DNA of 64,000 nucleotides from Myxococcales bacterium (GCA_016707895.1 JADJGV010000008.1:310001-374000); one strand, 5' to 3'. Shown: positions 1 through 14,622, numbered from the stretch's first letter. Notes: generated by a model from the letters alone, not told the origin. Numbers and translations: made by a program.

Positions 1-585
1 GAGCTGCTTGGTCTGCTCGAGCTCGAACCGCTGGTCCGAGGCCTCGATGCCGATGAACATCCCGTCGTCAGTGACCTTGGCGAAGCGGTCGAGGCGGAAG
101 AACGGGTGCCAGACCTGCGGCAGCTTGTTGGCCGCCCACATCCCGAAGAACGTGGTCAAGACCGACAGCAAGATCGTCGTCTCGTACGCGATCGGGATGT
201 TGGCCGGGAGCGACCACGTCGGCTTGCCCGACACGTTCCACGGCCAGTTGTAGGCGTTCATCCACCACTGCAGCAGCAGACCGCCGCACAGGCCGGCGAG
301 GCCGCCGCCGAAGACGACCAGGGGCAGCTTGGTGCGCTTGATCCCCATCGCGTCGTCGATGCCGTGCACCGGGAACGGGCTGTAGCAGTCGAACTCGGTG
401 TAGCCGGCGTTCTTGACCTTGCGGGCGGCCGCGATCAGCGCGCCCGGGGTCTCGAACTCGGCCAGCAGGCCGTGGAGCTCGGTGTCACCGCCATCGGTCG
501 ACGTCTCACCGGCGTCGCCGTGATCGTCGCCGTTGCCGTGAGCGGCCGGCTTGTCGTCGTCGTGGGCTTGGGTCTCAGCTTCCAT
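1..585 (-). CDS. actD: Alternative complex III subunit ActD (DUF3341), 3' end outside window
   Basis: ActD is a membrane subunit of alternative complex III (ACIII), the quinol:electron-acceptor oxidoreductase that replaces cytochrome bc1. The start is the ATG at 583-585 and the frame stays open to base 1, giving 195 residues of an incomplete protein. The N-terminus is charged (Asp/His/Gly-rich). It is followed by the family's cytosolic start (EFETPGALIAAARKVKNAGY) and the conserved stretch YSPFPVHGIDDAMGIKRTKL. Two membrane helices follow, around residues 90-115 and 130-155, separated by the loop with Trp-rich NAYNWPWNVSGKP. It lies 50 bases downstream of actC in the same direction, the usual ACIII order, so actE and actF probably lie beyond the left edge. 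Family assignment is firm; the C-terminus is unseen. Confidence 0.93.
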   Translation of the reverse strand, partial: MEAETQAHDDDKPAAHGNGDDHGDAGETSTDGGDTELHGLLAEFETPGALIAAARKVKNAGYTEFDCYSPFPVHGIDDAMGIKRTKLPLVVFGGGLAGLCGGLLLQWWMNAYNWPWNVSGKPTWSLPANIPIAYETTILLSVLTTFFGMWAANKLPQVWHPFFRLDRFAKVTDDGMFIGIEASDQRFELEQTKQL

Positions 586-635
586 GAGCTTGTCTCCGCA
601 AGAAGCGGTTCAGATCGAGGGAGGTCGGGGTTCGG

Positions 636-2015
<1,380 letters not shown>

Positions 2016-2018
2016 GGC

Positions 2019-5128
<3,110 letters not shown>

Positions 5129-5141
<13 letters not shown>

Positions 5142-5773
5142 GTGGAGCAATCCGTCGGCGGGTTGATCTGCAGTTCCTTCTTGACCTTCGCGCCCTCGCC
5201 GGGCTGGGGCTTGTAGCCCATCGCCGTCACGTTCGCCGGGTCGCGCAGGTTGGGTTCGGGATTGCGGTGGCAATCCAGGCACCACTGCATCGTCAGGGGG
5301 GCGGTCTGCGAGACCGTGACCATGCGGTCGATGCGGCCGTGGCACGACTCGCAGCCGATGCCGCGGGTCACGTGCGCGCTGTGGTTGAAGTAGACGTAGT
5401 CAGGCAGGTCGGTCACCCGCGTCCAGCGCACCGGGATGTTCTCGAAGAACGCCTGGCGCACCGGAGTGAGCTTCTCGCTCTTGGGCAGGACCGTCTGGTG
5501 GCAGTTCATGCACGTGGCCGCCGGCGGCACCGCCGCCTTCGGAGAGCGGTCCACGACGTTGTGGCAGTACCGGCAGTCCAGGCCCATCTCGCCCACGTGG
5601 AGGGCGTGGCTGTACGGCACCGGCTGCGTCGGCATGTAGCCGATGCGCAACGTCTGCGGGTCCTTGACCACCGCCGCCAGCGCGACGATGTAGACCGGCC
5701 CCAGGAGCAGGGCCGGTGTGATCACGTACTTCTTGAGTGGTTGCGTCCACTCGGGGAACAGGAAGCGAGCCAT
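5129..5773 (-). CDS. actA: Alternative complex III pentaheme cytochrome c ActA
   Basis: 214-residue multiheme cytochrome c, the first gene of the ACIII operon. One N-terminal membrane anchor (YVITPALLLGPVYIVALAAV) is followed by five CXXCH heme sites: CRYCH, CMNCH, CESCH, CLDCH and, at the very C-terminus, CSTCH. Five hemes is the usual number for ActA. The protein passes electrons from the ActB Fe-S centres to a soluble or membrane-bound acceptor. The ATG at 5773 sits behind a weak AGGA. Promoter elements were not identified with confidence in the gap upstream. The downstream order actB-actC-actD is canonical. Confidence 0.95.
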
Positions 5774-6102
5774 ATCGGTTCCTAGGAGGAAGCAGCCAAG
5801 GGGCTGATGGGCACGTGCCCGGGCGGGTGCGCGGGCTGGGGGTTTTCATCACGAACAGGAGCGTTTCCGCAAGGTTCCAGAGGGATCGATTTGCGGTGGC
5901 CGATCTGCCTCCGACGCGCCTTCAACGAGACGCTCTGGCGGGTGAGATGCCGCTGGAGCCAGAACTTCCGCACCATTGGCGTGCGACGAAGGAGCGCAGG
6001 GGCTGCGCGGCCCCCCGCGATCGCTGCGCGGTGGCGGGTGTGCTCGCGACAATACGCCGCATCGGCGCGAAGCTCGCGCCTGCGGTGGAATGCCGCACCC
6101 CG
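5774..6102. other. Intergenic region between divergent actA and a small hypothetical gene
   Basis: About 330 bases with no convincing gene. It must hold the promoter of the minus-strand act operon and possibly of the plus-strand gene that follows. It is slightly richer in A/T than its surroundings near 5845-5900. I saw no clear sigma54 box, TANNNT box close to a start, or strong hairpin here. Confidence 0.5.
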
Positions 6103-6453
6103 ATGCGCGAAGCTGCCCCGGTGAGCACCGAGAAGCGCGAGCCCGCGACCGCCGAGATCGTGCCGACCGCGGAGGCCGATCGGACGCGCGCGTTGTCGCG
6201 CGACGAGGACCTGCCGGTGGTTGCGCGGATGGTGATCGAGATCCGCTCCGACGGCACGCGCACCGTGGCCCGCGGCGCGGTGGAAGACGTCGCGACCGGG
6301 CAGCAAGCCGCGGTCGTCGCGCGCGGCGGCTCGCCGATCGCGCTGGCCGCCGACCTGACCCGCGGGCTGGCCCGGAGCCTCGGCGCCCTGCCCTTCGCCG
6401 CCAGCTCCGCGGTGCTGCGGCGGCTGCTCGGCCGCGGCCGCCGCGAGCGGTGA
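6103..6453 (+). CDS. Hypothetical protein, about 116 residues
   Basis: Not recognised. The C-terminal ~70 residues look like a real protein: an antiparallel-strand-like stretch (VVARMVIEIRSDGTRTVARG) with alternating hydrophobics, then a helical LAADLTRGLARSLGAL and a basic tail ending GRGRRER. No signal peptide or membrane helix. The ATG at 6103 is taken; a GTG at 6121 is an equally possible start, and the frame is open further upstream without family-like sequence. It converges on the universal stress protein gene with a 15-base gap. Function unknown; it may be a small cytosolic accessory protein. Confidence 0.45.
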   Translation: MREAAPVSTEKREPATAEIVPTAEADRTRALSRDEDLPVVARMVIEIRSDGTRTVARGAVEDVATGQQAAVVARGGSPIALAADLTRGLARSLGALPFAASSAVLRRLLGRGRRER

Positions 6454-6468
6454 GCCGCGCGGCGGCCG

Positions 6469-7239
6469 TCAGCTCTCGACGATCGGCACCACCAGCACCG
6501 GGCAGCCGGCGTGGTGCGAGACCGACTCGGCCCGCGAGCCCAGGAGCGGCCCGTGGCCGCCGTGGAGGCGGTGCGGCAACACGACCAACGTCGGCTGCAC
6601 CTCGGCGAACACCCGCTTGAGCGTGGCCTCGACGTCGTGCGCGGTGGTCGCGACCGAGGTCGCGCCCGGCCACGCCAGCGCGGCCGCCGGCCCCTCGACG
6701 GCGACGATCGTCGCGGCGACGGGCGGGCCCGCGCCGAGCACCGCGATCGCGTGCGCGACGGCGGCGGCGTCGCCGCTCGCGGTGCGCCCGTCGATCACCG
6801 CCACCACCCGCGCCAGGGTCAGCGCGCCGGTCCGCTCATCGACGAAGCCGCGCCCGTGGTTGGGCACCACCAGCGTCGGCACCATCAGGTTGCGGGCCAG
6901 CGCCCAGCCGATCGAGCCGCGCACCCAGGCGCTCACCCCGTGGCGCGCGTGGGTCCCGGTGACCACCAGCGCCGGCGCGATCGCCGCCAGGGCGTCGAGG
7001 ACGGTGTCGGTGACGTCGTCGCAGCACTCGTGGCAGCGCCGCTCGTGGACGATCGGGTGCCCCCACGCCTGCGCCAGCGGCGTGGCGTCAGGGAGCGCGG
7101 CCGCCACGTCGGGGGGCGCGTTGCCATGGACCGTCACCAGCCGGCTCCCGCCGGCGGCCGCCAGCGCGGCAGCATGGAGGAAGGCCGGACGGTCGTCGCC
7201 CGAGCGGTCGGTGGTGTGGGCGATGGTCGCGGTGCTCAT
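6469..7239 (-). CDS. Universal stress protein (UspA family)
   Basis: 256 residues, two tandem Usp-like halves. The first half has VVTGTHARHGVSAWVRGSIG and LMVPTLVVPNHG. The second ends LVVLPHRLHGGHGPLLGSRAESVSHHAGCPVLVVPI, matching the family's C-terminal ATP-binding G-X2-G-X9-G(S/T) pattern. His/Cys-rich HERRCHECCDD sits in the first half and might bind a metal; that is speculation. The ATG at 7237-7239 overlaps the stop of the upstream MBL gene as ATGA, so it is translationally coupled. It is the last gene of the ETHE1-rhodanese-MBL-Usp unit, which suggests a stress role linked to reactive sulfur. Confidence 0.85.
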   Translation of the reverse strand: MSTATIAHTTDRSGDDRPAFLHAAALAAAGGSRLVTVHGNAPPDVAAALPDATPLAQAWGHPIVHERRCHECCDDVTDTVLDALAAIAPALVVTGTHARHGVSAWVRGSIGWALARNLMVPTLVVPNHGRGFVDERTGALTLARVVAVIDGRTASGDAAAVAHAIAVLGAGPPVAATIVAVEGPAAALAWPGATSVATTAHDVEATLKRVFAEVQPTLVVLPHRLHGGHGPLLGSRAESVSHHAGCPVLVVPIVES

Positions 7240-8144
7240 GCGCCCTTCCGCGGCAGCGGCTCGCCGACGTCGGACGCCGGGCGCAGCACGTTGAGCGGGA
7301 TCACCAGGTAGCGGTGGCCGTTGGCGTGGGGCGCCGGCAGGCGGCCGGCGTCGACGTTGACCTGGACGCTGGGGAACAAGAGCCGCGGCGCGGCCAAGGT
7401 CGCGTCGCGGGCCTGGCGCATGCGCACGAACTCGTCGCGCGAGGTCCGCGCGTTGAGCTGCGGGTTCTCGGCCTTCGACGCGCCGATCGTGGTCTGCCAG
7501 CGCACCGCGCGGCCGCCCGGCTGGTAGTCGTGCCCGACGAACACCCGGGTCGCGTCGGGCAGCTGGTACAGCCGCTGGATCGAGTCGTACAGCTCGGCGG
7601 CGCTGCCCCGCGGGAAGTCGCAGCGGCCGGTGCCGTAGTCCTCGGTGAACAGCGCGTCGCCGGTGAATACCGCGTCGCCGATCTTGAAGCTGACGCACGC
7701 CGGAGTGTGGCCCGGCGTGGCGATCACCTCGATGGCCAGCGCGCCGGCCCGGACGGTCTCGCCGTCGACCAGCAGCCGATCGAACTGGCTGCCGTCGGTG
7801 GCGAAGTCGGCGGCCAGGTCGAACAGGCCCTTGAAGGTCTCCTGCACCTCGCGGATGCGCGCGCCGATCGCGATCTGCGCCTCGAAGCGACGGCGCAGCA
7901 GCTGCGACGCCGACAGGTGATCGGCGTGGGCGTGGGTCTCCAGCACGTAGTGCACGCGCAGGCCGTTGCCGCGCAGGTAGGCGGTGACCTGATCGACCGC
8001 CGCGGTGCTGGTCGACCCGCTGGCCGGATCGTAGTCGAGCACCGGGTCGATCACCACCGCGTCCTTGGTGGCGAGGTCGGCGACGACGAACGTCAGCGTG
8101 AAGGTGGCGGGATCGAAGAACGGCTCGACGTGGAAGGTGGACAT
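7236..8144 (-). CDS. MBL-fold hydrolase, Blh/ETHE1-like persulfide-associated
   Basis: 302-residue metallo-beta-lactamase fold protein. The metal-binding set is clear: HAHADH (THxHxDH type) around residue 92, a His in TPGHTPACVSF, an Asp in FTGDALFTEDYG and a His in VFVGHDYQ. The long variant with a ~50-residue C-terminal tail resembles bacterial Blh proteins, which accompany sulfide-oxidation genes. A persulfide dioxygenase or thioesterase-type activity is plausible but cannot be told apart by sequence alone. It is the third gene of the unit, 10 bases after the rhodanese and overlapping usp by ATGA. The window thus encodes two paralogous MBL enzymes about 400 bases apart. Confidence 0.88.
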   Translation of the reverse strand: MSTFHVEPFFDPATFTLTFVVADLATKDAVVIDPVLDYDPASGSTSTAAVDQVTAYLRGNGLRVHYVLETHAHADHLSASQLLRRRFEAQIAIGARIREVQETFKGLFDLAADFATDGSQFDRLLVDGETVRAGALAIEVIATPGHTPACVSFKIGDAVFTGDALFTEDYGTGRCDFPRGSAAELYDSIQRLYQLPDATRVFVGHDYQPGGRAVRWQTTIGASKAENPQLNARTSRDEFVRMRQARDATLAAPRLLFPSVQVNVDAGRLPAPHANGHRYLVIPLNVLRPASDVGEPLPRKGA

Positions 8145-8154
8145 GGCGGTCTCC

Positions 8155-8511
8155 TTAGCGCTCGACCGGCAGGCCGGCCGCGTTGTAGGCGAGCATGCCG
8201 CCCGCCATGTTCATGACCCGCGCGAAGCCGGCGGCGACCATCGCCTCGGCGGCCCGCCCCGAGCGCGCGCCCGAGCGGCAGATCAGGATGACGTCGCGCG
8301 CGCGATCCCAGGCGCTGGCCGCCGCGGCGACGGTGGCCAGCGGCACCAGCTCGGCGCCGGGGATGTGGCCGAGCTCGCCGACGTACTCGTGGGGCTCGCG
8401 GACGTCGATGAGGCGGACCGCGCCGCGGGCGGCGATGGTGTCGGCCGGGCTGACGTCGCGGTATCCACCGCGGGTCGGCTGGCCACGTTCGAAGGGGCTG
8501 AGGGATTGCAT
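8155..8511 (-). CDS. Single-domain rhodanese (sulfurtransferase)
   Basis: 118-residue single rhodanese domain. The signature LIDVREPHEYVGELGHIPGA and the active-site loop CRSGARS, with the catalytic persulfide-forming Cys, are intact, as is the C-terminal NMAGGMLAYNAAGLPVE. It is cytosolic, with no signal peptide. It would move sulfane sulfur between SQR, the persulfide dioxygenase and small acceptors such as glutathione or sulfite. It lies 25 bases after the ETHE1-type gene and 10 bases before the second MBL gene, in one transcription unit behind the sigma54-like promoter at 9232-9248. Confidence 0.92.
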   Translation of the reverse strand: MQSLSPFERGQPTRGGYRDVSPADTIAARGAVRLIDVREPHEYVGELGHIPGAELVPLATVAAAASAWDRARDVILICRSGARSGRAAEAMVAAGFARVMNMAGGMLAYNAAGLPVER

Positions 8512-8536
8512 GGGCGTCCTCGAGGTAGGGCGGTGG

Positions 8537-9220
8537 TTAGCTGGCCTGCCCGCAGGCGCGGTTGGCCGGCACCGCGGTCGCGAGCTTCTTGGGCGGTGGC
8601 AGGCCGAGCGCGTTCATCAACGCGACGAACTCGTCCTGGCGCTTGCCGGCGAGGCGCGGGTTCCAGCGCTTCTCCTCGCCGATGGTCGACGCGGTGCGGC
8701 CCTGGTAGTCGTGCCCGGGGTACACGGCCGTGGCGTCGGGGAGCGCGAACAGCCGCTCGGTGATGCTGGCGTACAGCACCGCCGGATCGCCGTTCTGGAA
8801 GTCGGCGCGGCCGCAGCCGCGGATCAGCAGCGCGTCCCCGGTGAACACCGCGCCCGGGACCTTGAACGACAGGCTGTCGTCGGTGTGGCCCGGCGTGGCG
8901 ATCACCTCGACGGCGAGGCCGCCGACCGCGACGACGTCGCCGTCGCGCAGCGGCTGGTCGACGCACGGCGCGCCGGCGGCGCTGGCCGCGGTGCGCGCGC
9001 CGGTCCGGGTGCGCAGCAGGCTGGCCGCGGTCACGTGGTCGGCGTGGACGTGGGTGTCGAGCACCCACGCCAGCGTGAACCCGAGCTCGCCGACCAGCTT
9101 GAGGTCGCGCTCGAGCTGCTCGGCCACCGGGTCGATGAGCGCCGCCTGGCCGGTGGCCGGGTCGGCGATCAGGTAGGTGTAGGTCGAGCTCTCAGGGTCG
9201 AAGAGCTGGCGGAGGAACAT
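8537..9220 (-). CDS. ETHE1-type persulfide dioxygenase (MBL fold)
   Basis: 227-residue MBL-fold protein close to ETHE1/PDO. It starts MFLRQLFDPESSTYTYLIAD, typical of the family, and keeps the Fe ligands in THVHADH, TPGHTDDS, FTGDALLIRGCGRADF and VYPGHDY. The RGCGRADFQNGD segment is characteristic of ETHE1-like persulfide dioxygenases, which oxidise glutathione persulfide to sulfite. The ATG at 9218-9220 is preferred to an upstream in-frame start because the extension is not family-like and would cross the promoter. The predicted transcription start of the sigma54-like promoter falls about 2 bases before this ATG. First gene of the four-gene unit. Confidence 0.92.
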   Translation of the reverse strand: MFLRQLFDPESSTYTYLIADPATGQAALIDPVAEQLERDLKLVGELGFTLAWVLDTHVHADHVTAASLLRTRTGARTAASAAGAPCVDQPLRDGDVVAVGGLAVEVIATPGHTDDSLSFKVPGAVFTGDALLIRGCGRADFQNGDPAVLYASITERLFALPDATAVYPGHDYQGRTASTIGEEKRWNPRLAGKRQDEFVALMNALGLPPPKKLATAVPANRACGQAS

Positions 9221-9231
9221 GCCAACCAGCC

Positions 9232-9248
9232 TTGCAGGGCGGATGCCA
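9232..9248 (-). promoter_or_regulatory. Sigma54-type -24/-12 promoter upstream of the persulfide dioxygenase
   Basis: The minus strand reads TGGCATCCGCCCTGCAA: GG-N10-GC spacing exactly as required by sigma54, with the TGGCA -24 half and a TGCA -12 half. It points at the ETHE1-type start 12 bases away. Twin TGAAAC repeats lie about 50-65 bases upstream. Confidence 0.7.
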
Positions 9249-9297
9249 GCCCCCGAGGCGCCCGCGCCTCGGCGCCCGGCGCGCCAGCCGGGGTGGA

Positions 9298-9313
9298 TGA
9301 AACGCGGTGAAAC
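9298..9313. promoter_or_regulatory. Paired TGAAAC direct repeat, candidate activator site
   Basis: TGAAACGCGGTGAAAC: two TGAAAC copies exactly 10 bases apart (one helical turn). The same arrangement, differing at one base, recurs at 12060-12075 between the tauE-like and yeeE-like genes. Its position upstream of a sigma54-like promoter fits an upstream activating site for the activator encoded at 13037-14356. Confidence 0.55.
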
Positions 9314-9362
9314 AGCGGCGCCTGCCGCCACCGCTCCGGGCGGTTACAGCCGAAAACGACGA

Positions 9363-9382
9363 ACGGCGCCCGCAGGCGCCGT
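9363..9382 (-). terminator. Hairpin downstream of sqr
   Basis: Perfect 8-bp stem, ACGGCGCC and GGCGCCGT, with a 4-base loop, about 20 bases after the sqr stop on the minus strand. There is no T run, as is usual at this GC content. It probably ends the DUF1641-SQR unit before the next promoter. Confidence 0.5.
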
Positions 9383-9403
9383 CGATGCTCGGCTGCGCCG
9401 CGG

Positions 9404-10599
<1,196 letters not shown>

Positions 10600-10603
<4 letters not shown>

Positions 10604-11178
10604 GGGGCCTCCAGCAGGCGCGCGTGGCTGGCGCCGTCGAGTCGATCGCGGCAAGCGTCGACGCCGCCGGCGGCGAGCTGCTGGCCGAACGTGCGGGCGA
10701 TGGCCAGCGCGAAGCCGAGCGCGCGCTGGACGTCGGGATCGCGGAGCGCCTTGAGCGCGCCCCACGGCCCGACCGGCGTGGCCTCGCCCGGCGTCGCCAG
10801 CGCGACGGCGAGCTGGCTGACGACCGCGAGCGCGCTCGGCTCGAGCAGGTGCGACTCGACCAGCGACGCCAGCCCGTTGACCGCGCGCGGCGCGGTCGCG
10901 ACCTCGACGGCGCGCAGCACCGCCATCATCCGCGCGTCGAGATCGATCCCGGCGGCGCCGAGCCGCGCCGCCAGGCCGTCGAGGGTGTCGGCGGCGACCG
11001 CGACCGCGCCGGGCAAGGTCTCGGCGACGCCGGCCAGCGGCGCGATCGCGCGGGCGACCTGCTCGACGGCGGCGAGCCGTCGCTCGATCCGCTCGAGCGC
11101 GGCGAGCACCGGATCGGGCGGGTGCGGTTCGGGGGCGGGCGTCGGGCGCGCCGACGTGGTCACGCGTGTTGCGGTCAT
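10600..11178 (-). CDS. DUF1641 protein, SQR partner
   Basis: 192 residues. The C-terminal half holds the DUF1641 signature: a helical region ending WGALKALRDPDVQRALGFALAIARTFGQQL. The N-terminal half is helical with a short coiled-coil-like ILAALERIERRLAAVEQVARAI (residues ~24-45, paraphrased boundaries). DUF1641 proteins occur next to SQR and formate-dehydrogenase-like genes; their biochemical role is not established. The start at 11178 has a strong SD (GGAGG, 5 bases before ATG). It overlaps sqr by ATGA, so the two are made together, probably from the sigma54-like promoter at 11202-11218. Confidence 0.85.
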
Positions 11179-11201
11179 GGATCCTCCGTTTCCCGACGCA
11201 A

Positions 11202-11218
11202 GTTCAAGGTACGTGCCA
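11202..11218 (-). promoter_or_regulatory. Sigma54-like promoter upstream of DUF1641-sqr
   Basis: The minus strand reads TGGCACGTACCTTGAAC. The -24 half TGGCACG is the full consensus and the spacing GG-N10 is right, but the -12 half is TTGA instead of TTGC. It ends 24 bases before the ATG, leaving room for the SD. Confidence 0.55.
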
Positions 11219-11243
11219 CGCGCGGCCGCGCCCGTTCGACCGC

Positions 11244-11984
11244 TCAGCCGAGCTCCTTGGCGACGACGATCGCCGCCATCAGCAGGACGAAGACGCCGAA
11301 GGCGCGGCGCAGCTGCGCCGGCGGGACGCGCCCGGCGAGGCTGCCGCCGACGAACGAGCCGACCACCGCCATCGCGGTGACCGCGAGCGTGAGCGGCCAG
11401 TCGATCGCGACGTGGCCGAGGTGGCCGAAGAAGCCGGCGAACGACTGCATCGCGATCACCAGGAGCGAGGTGCCGACCGCGCGGTCCATGGCCAGGCCGC
11501 CGAGCAGGACCAGCGCCGGCACCACGATGAAGCCGCCGCCGGCGCCGACGGTGCCGACCACCAGGCCGACCGTCGCCCCGATCAGCAGCACCCGACCGAC
11601 GGCCAGCTCGACGGTGGTGGCGGCGGTGGCCCGCCGGCCGCGCAGCATCGCCGCCGAGGCCACCACCATCATCGCGGCGAACCCGAGCATCAGCCCGCGC
11701 GCCGGCAGGTGCCCGGCGATCCGCCCGCCGGCGAACGCGCCGAGCATGCCGGCGACGCCGAACAACAGCCCGGTGCGCCACCGCACCCGCCCGGCCCGCG
11801 CGTGGGCGACGACGCCGACCGCGCTGGTGACCGCGACCACGAACAGCGACGACGCGATCGCCGACTTGGTCGCGACGCCCGCGACGTAGGTGAGGATCGG
11901 CAGGGTGAGGATCGAGCCGCCGCCGCCCAGCAGGCCGAGCGTGACCCCGATCAGGAGCGCCAGGGTCAGCACGACGATGATCAT
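11244..11984 (-). CDS. TauE/SafE family sulfite/sulfonate exporter
   Basis: 246-residue inner-membrane protein with about eight helices and the two-repeat architecture of TauE/SafE (DUF81). The first repeat begins GVTLGLLGGGGSILTLPILTYVAG and the second GTVGAGGGFIVVPALVLLGG, each with the family's Gly-rich loop. Members export sulfite, sulfonates or related anions. In this setting, release of sulfite made by the persulfide dioxygenase is likely but inferred. The ATG at 11984 lies about 13 bases downstream of a sigma54-like element, with almost no leader. It is transcribed divergently from the yeeE-like genes across a shared regulatory region. Confidence 0.9.
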   Translation of the reverse strand: MIIVVLTLALLIGVTLGLLGGGGSILTLPILTYVAGVATKSAIASSLFVVAVTSAVGVVAHARAGRVRWRTGLLFGVAGMLGAFAGGRIAGHLPARGLMLGFAAMMVVASAAMLRGRRATAATTVELAVGRVLLIGATVGLVVGTVGAGGGFIVVPALVLLGGLAMDRAVGTSLLVIAMQSFAGFFGHLGHVAIDWPLTLAVTAMAVVGSFVGGSLAGRVPPAQLRRAFGVFVLLMAAIVVAKELG

Positions 11985-11996
11985 GGCGTCGCCTAC

Positions 11997-12012
11997 TTCA
12001 AGCGCGATGCCA
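11997..12012 (-). promoter_or_regulatory. Sigma54-like promoter upstream of tauE-like gene
   Basis: The minus strand reads TGGCATCGCGCTTGAA, with the same TGGCATC -24 half as the two best sites in this cluster and TTGA at -12 (GG-N10-GA). The match is imperfect in the same way as the DUF1641 site. The predicted start is about 2 bases before the ATG. Confidence 0.5.
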
Positions 12013-12059
12013 GCGGCGATCCCCGCCGGCGGGGCGCTGGTGGCGGCGCGGCGCGACGC

Positions 12060-12099
12060 TGAAACACGGTGAAACTCGAGGGCGTCACCAAACGTTTCA
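12060..12099. promoter_or_regulatory. TGAAAC repeats between divergent sulfur-transport genes
   Basis: TGAAAC at 12060-12065 and 12070-12075 in direct orientation, plus the inverted copy GTTTCA at 12094-12099. The block lies 48-100 bases from both divergent sigma54-like promoters (11997-12012 and 12148-12164). It is a plausible shared upstream activating sequence. Confidence 0.55.
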
Positions 12100-12147
12100 G
12101 CCGGCGGCGCCGATCACGCCGCAGGCACGCGCCGCCCGCCGCCGCGC

Positions 12148-12164
12148 TGGCATCGGGGCTGCAA
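12148..12164 (+). promoter_or_regulatory. Sigma54-type promoter upstream of yeeE/yedE pair
   Basis: TGGCATCGGGGCTGCAA: GG-N10-GC with TGGCAT at -24 and TGCA at -12, nearly identical in layout to the site at 9232-9248. The predicted start lies about 3 bases before the ATG at 12177, again leaving almost no 5' leader. Confidence 0.7.
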
Positions 12165-12176
12165 AGCCCGCCGACG

Positions 12177-12587
12177 ATGCCTTCGTCATGGATCTACGCC
12201 CTCGGTGGCGGCGCGCTGATCGGCGCGGCCGCCGTGCTGCTCCTCCTCACCCACGGTCGCATCGCTGGCATCAGCGGCGTGATCGGCTCGCTGCTGCCGC
12301 CGGTGCCCAGCGACCGCGGTTGGCGGCTGGCGTTCGTCGCCGGCCTGGCCCTGGCGGGCGCGCTGGCCGCGGTGGTCGCGCCGGCGGCGGTGGGCGCGTC
12401 GGTGCGCTCGTCGACCGCGGTGGTGATCGCCGGCCTGCTGGTCGGCTTCGGCACCCGCCACGGCAGCGGCTGCACCAGCGGCCACGGCGTGTGCGGCATC
12501 TCGCGGCTGTCGGTGCGCTCGCTGGTCGCGGTCGCGATCTTCATGACCACCGGCGCGGCGACCGCGATGATCGCGGGGGCGTCGTGA
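12177..12587 (+). CDS. YeeE/YedE family transporter, N-terminal half protein
   Basis: 136-residue membrane protein with about four helices. The family motif VGFGTRHGSGCTSGHGVCGI carries the Cys believed to guide thiosulfate in YeeE. It is the first half of a split YeeE/YedE transporter of the PmpA/PmpB type; the second half follows directly. The start is the ATG at 12177. An earlier in-frame ATG at 12069 is rejected because it precedes the sigma54-like promoter and adds Arg/His-rich, non-family sequence. The stop overlaps the next gene's GTG as GTGA. Substrate is probably a sulfur oxyanion or sulfane-sulfur compound, inferred from the family and neighbours. Confidence 0.88.
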   Translation: MPSSWIYALGGGALIGAAAVLLLLTHGRIAGISGVIGSLLPPVPSDRGWRLAFVAGLALAGALAAVVAPAAVGASVRSSTAVVIAGLLVGFGTRHGSGCTSGHGVCGISRLSVRSLVAVAIFMTTGAATAMIAGAS

Positions 12588-13036
12588 GCACCGGGTTCGC
12601 GTGCGGCGCGCGCTGCCGGGTGATGTCGATCGTGCTGGCGGCGATCGTCGGCGCGGCGTTCGGCGCCGGCCTGTTGCTGTCGGGCATGACCGACCCGGCC
12701 AAGGTGATCGGCTTCCTCGACGTGCGCGGCGGCTGGGACCCCAGCCTGGGGCTGGTGATGGCCGGGGCGATCGCGGTGTACGCGCCGCTGGCGCGGTGGA
12801 TCCAGCGCGCGCGCACGGCGCCGTGGGTCGACGTGGCGTTCCACCTGCCGACCCGCCGCGATCTCGACGGCAAGCTGGTGGTGGGCGCGGCGATCTTCGG
12901 CGTCGGCTGGGGGCTGGGCGGCCTGTGCCCGGGCCCCGGGGTGGTGGCGGCCGCGGCCGGCAGCGAGACCGGCGTGCTGTTCGTGGCGGCGATGCTGGTC
13001 GGCATGCTGGCCCAGCACGGCTGGGTCCGGCGCTGA
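12584..13036 (+). CDS. YeeE/YedE family transporter, C-terminal half protein (DUF6691-like)
   Basis: 150-residue partner of the preceding gene, starting at a GTG that overlaps its stop (GTGA). Four helices: IVLAAIVGAAFGAGLLLSGM, LGLVMAGAIAVYAPL, KLVVGAAIFGVGWGLGGLCP and VLFVAAMLVGMLA. It carries SGMTDPAKVIGFLDVRGGWDPS and GLCPGPGVV, both diagnostic for the second YeeE/YedE half. The two proteins together would form one sulfur-compound channel. It ends one base before the stop of the convergent sigma54 activator gene, with no intervening terminator. Confidence 0.88.
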   Translation: MSTGFACGARCRVMSIVLAAIVGAAFGAGLLLSGMTDPAKVIGFLDVRGGWDPSLGLVMAGAIAVYAPLARWIQRARTAPWVDVAFHLPTRRDLDGKLVVGAAIFGVGWGLGGLCPGPGVVAAAAGSETGVLFVAAMLVGMLAQHGWVRR

Positions 13037-14356
<1,320 letters not shown>

Positions 14357-14425
14357 CCGCCGGTTCTACCCGAAAACGCCGACGGGCGCCGGTCAGGGCG
14401 CCCATCGAGTTCCCGCCGTCCCGTT

Positions 14426-14622
14426 CGGGAGGTCCCGTCGCCGGGCGTCTCGCGTCTCGGGTGGGGGCCCCATCCGGGAGGTCCCGTCGCCGGGCGTCTC
14501 GCGTCTCGGGTGGGGGGCCCCATCCGGGAGGTCCCGTCGCCGGGCGTCTCGCGTCTCGGGTGGGGGCCCCATCCGGGAGGTCCCGTCGCCGGGCGTCTCG
14601 CGTCTCGGGTGCGGGCCCAACC
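14426..14622. repeat. Four tandem copies of a 49-bp GC-rich repeat
   Basis: Copies begin at 14426, 14475, 14525 and 14574 (periods 49, 50 and 49), each starting CGGGAGGTCCCGTCGCCGGG. Copies are almost identical; one has an extra G and the last diverges at its end. A single further copy lies at 28245-28300, on the other side of the genomic island. No spacers are present, so this is not CRISPR. Confidence 0.9.

Noticed and set aside
5142..5345. Extended N-terminus for ActB
   Set aside because: The extra 68 residues are encoded in the middle of actA in another frame and have antisense-like composition; the TAT signal fits the later start.
14426..14622. CRISPR array
   Set aside because: The 49-bp units are directly tandem without variable spacers, and no cas genes are present.
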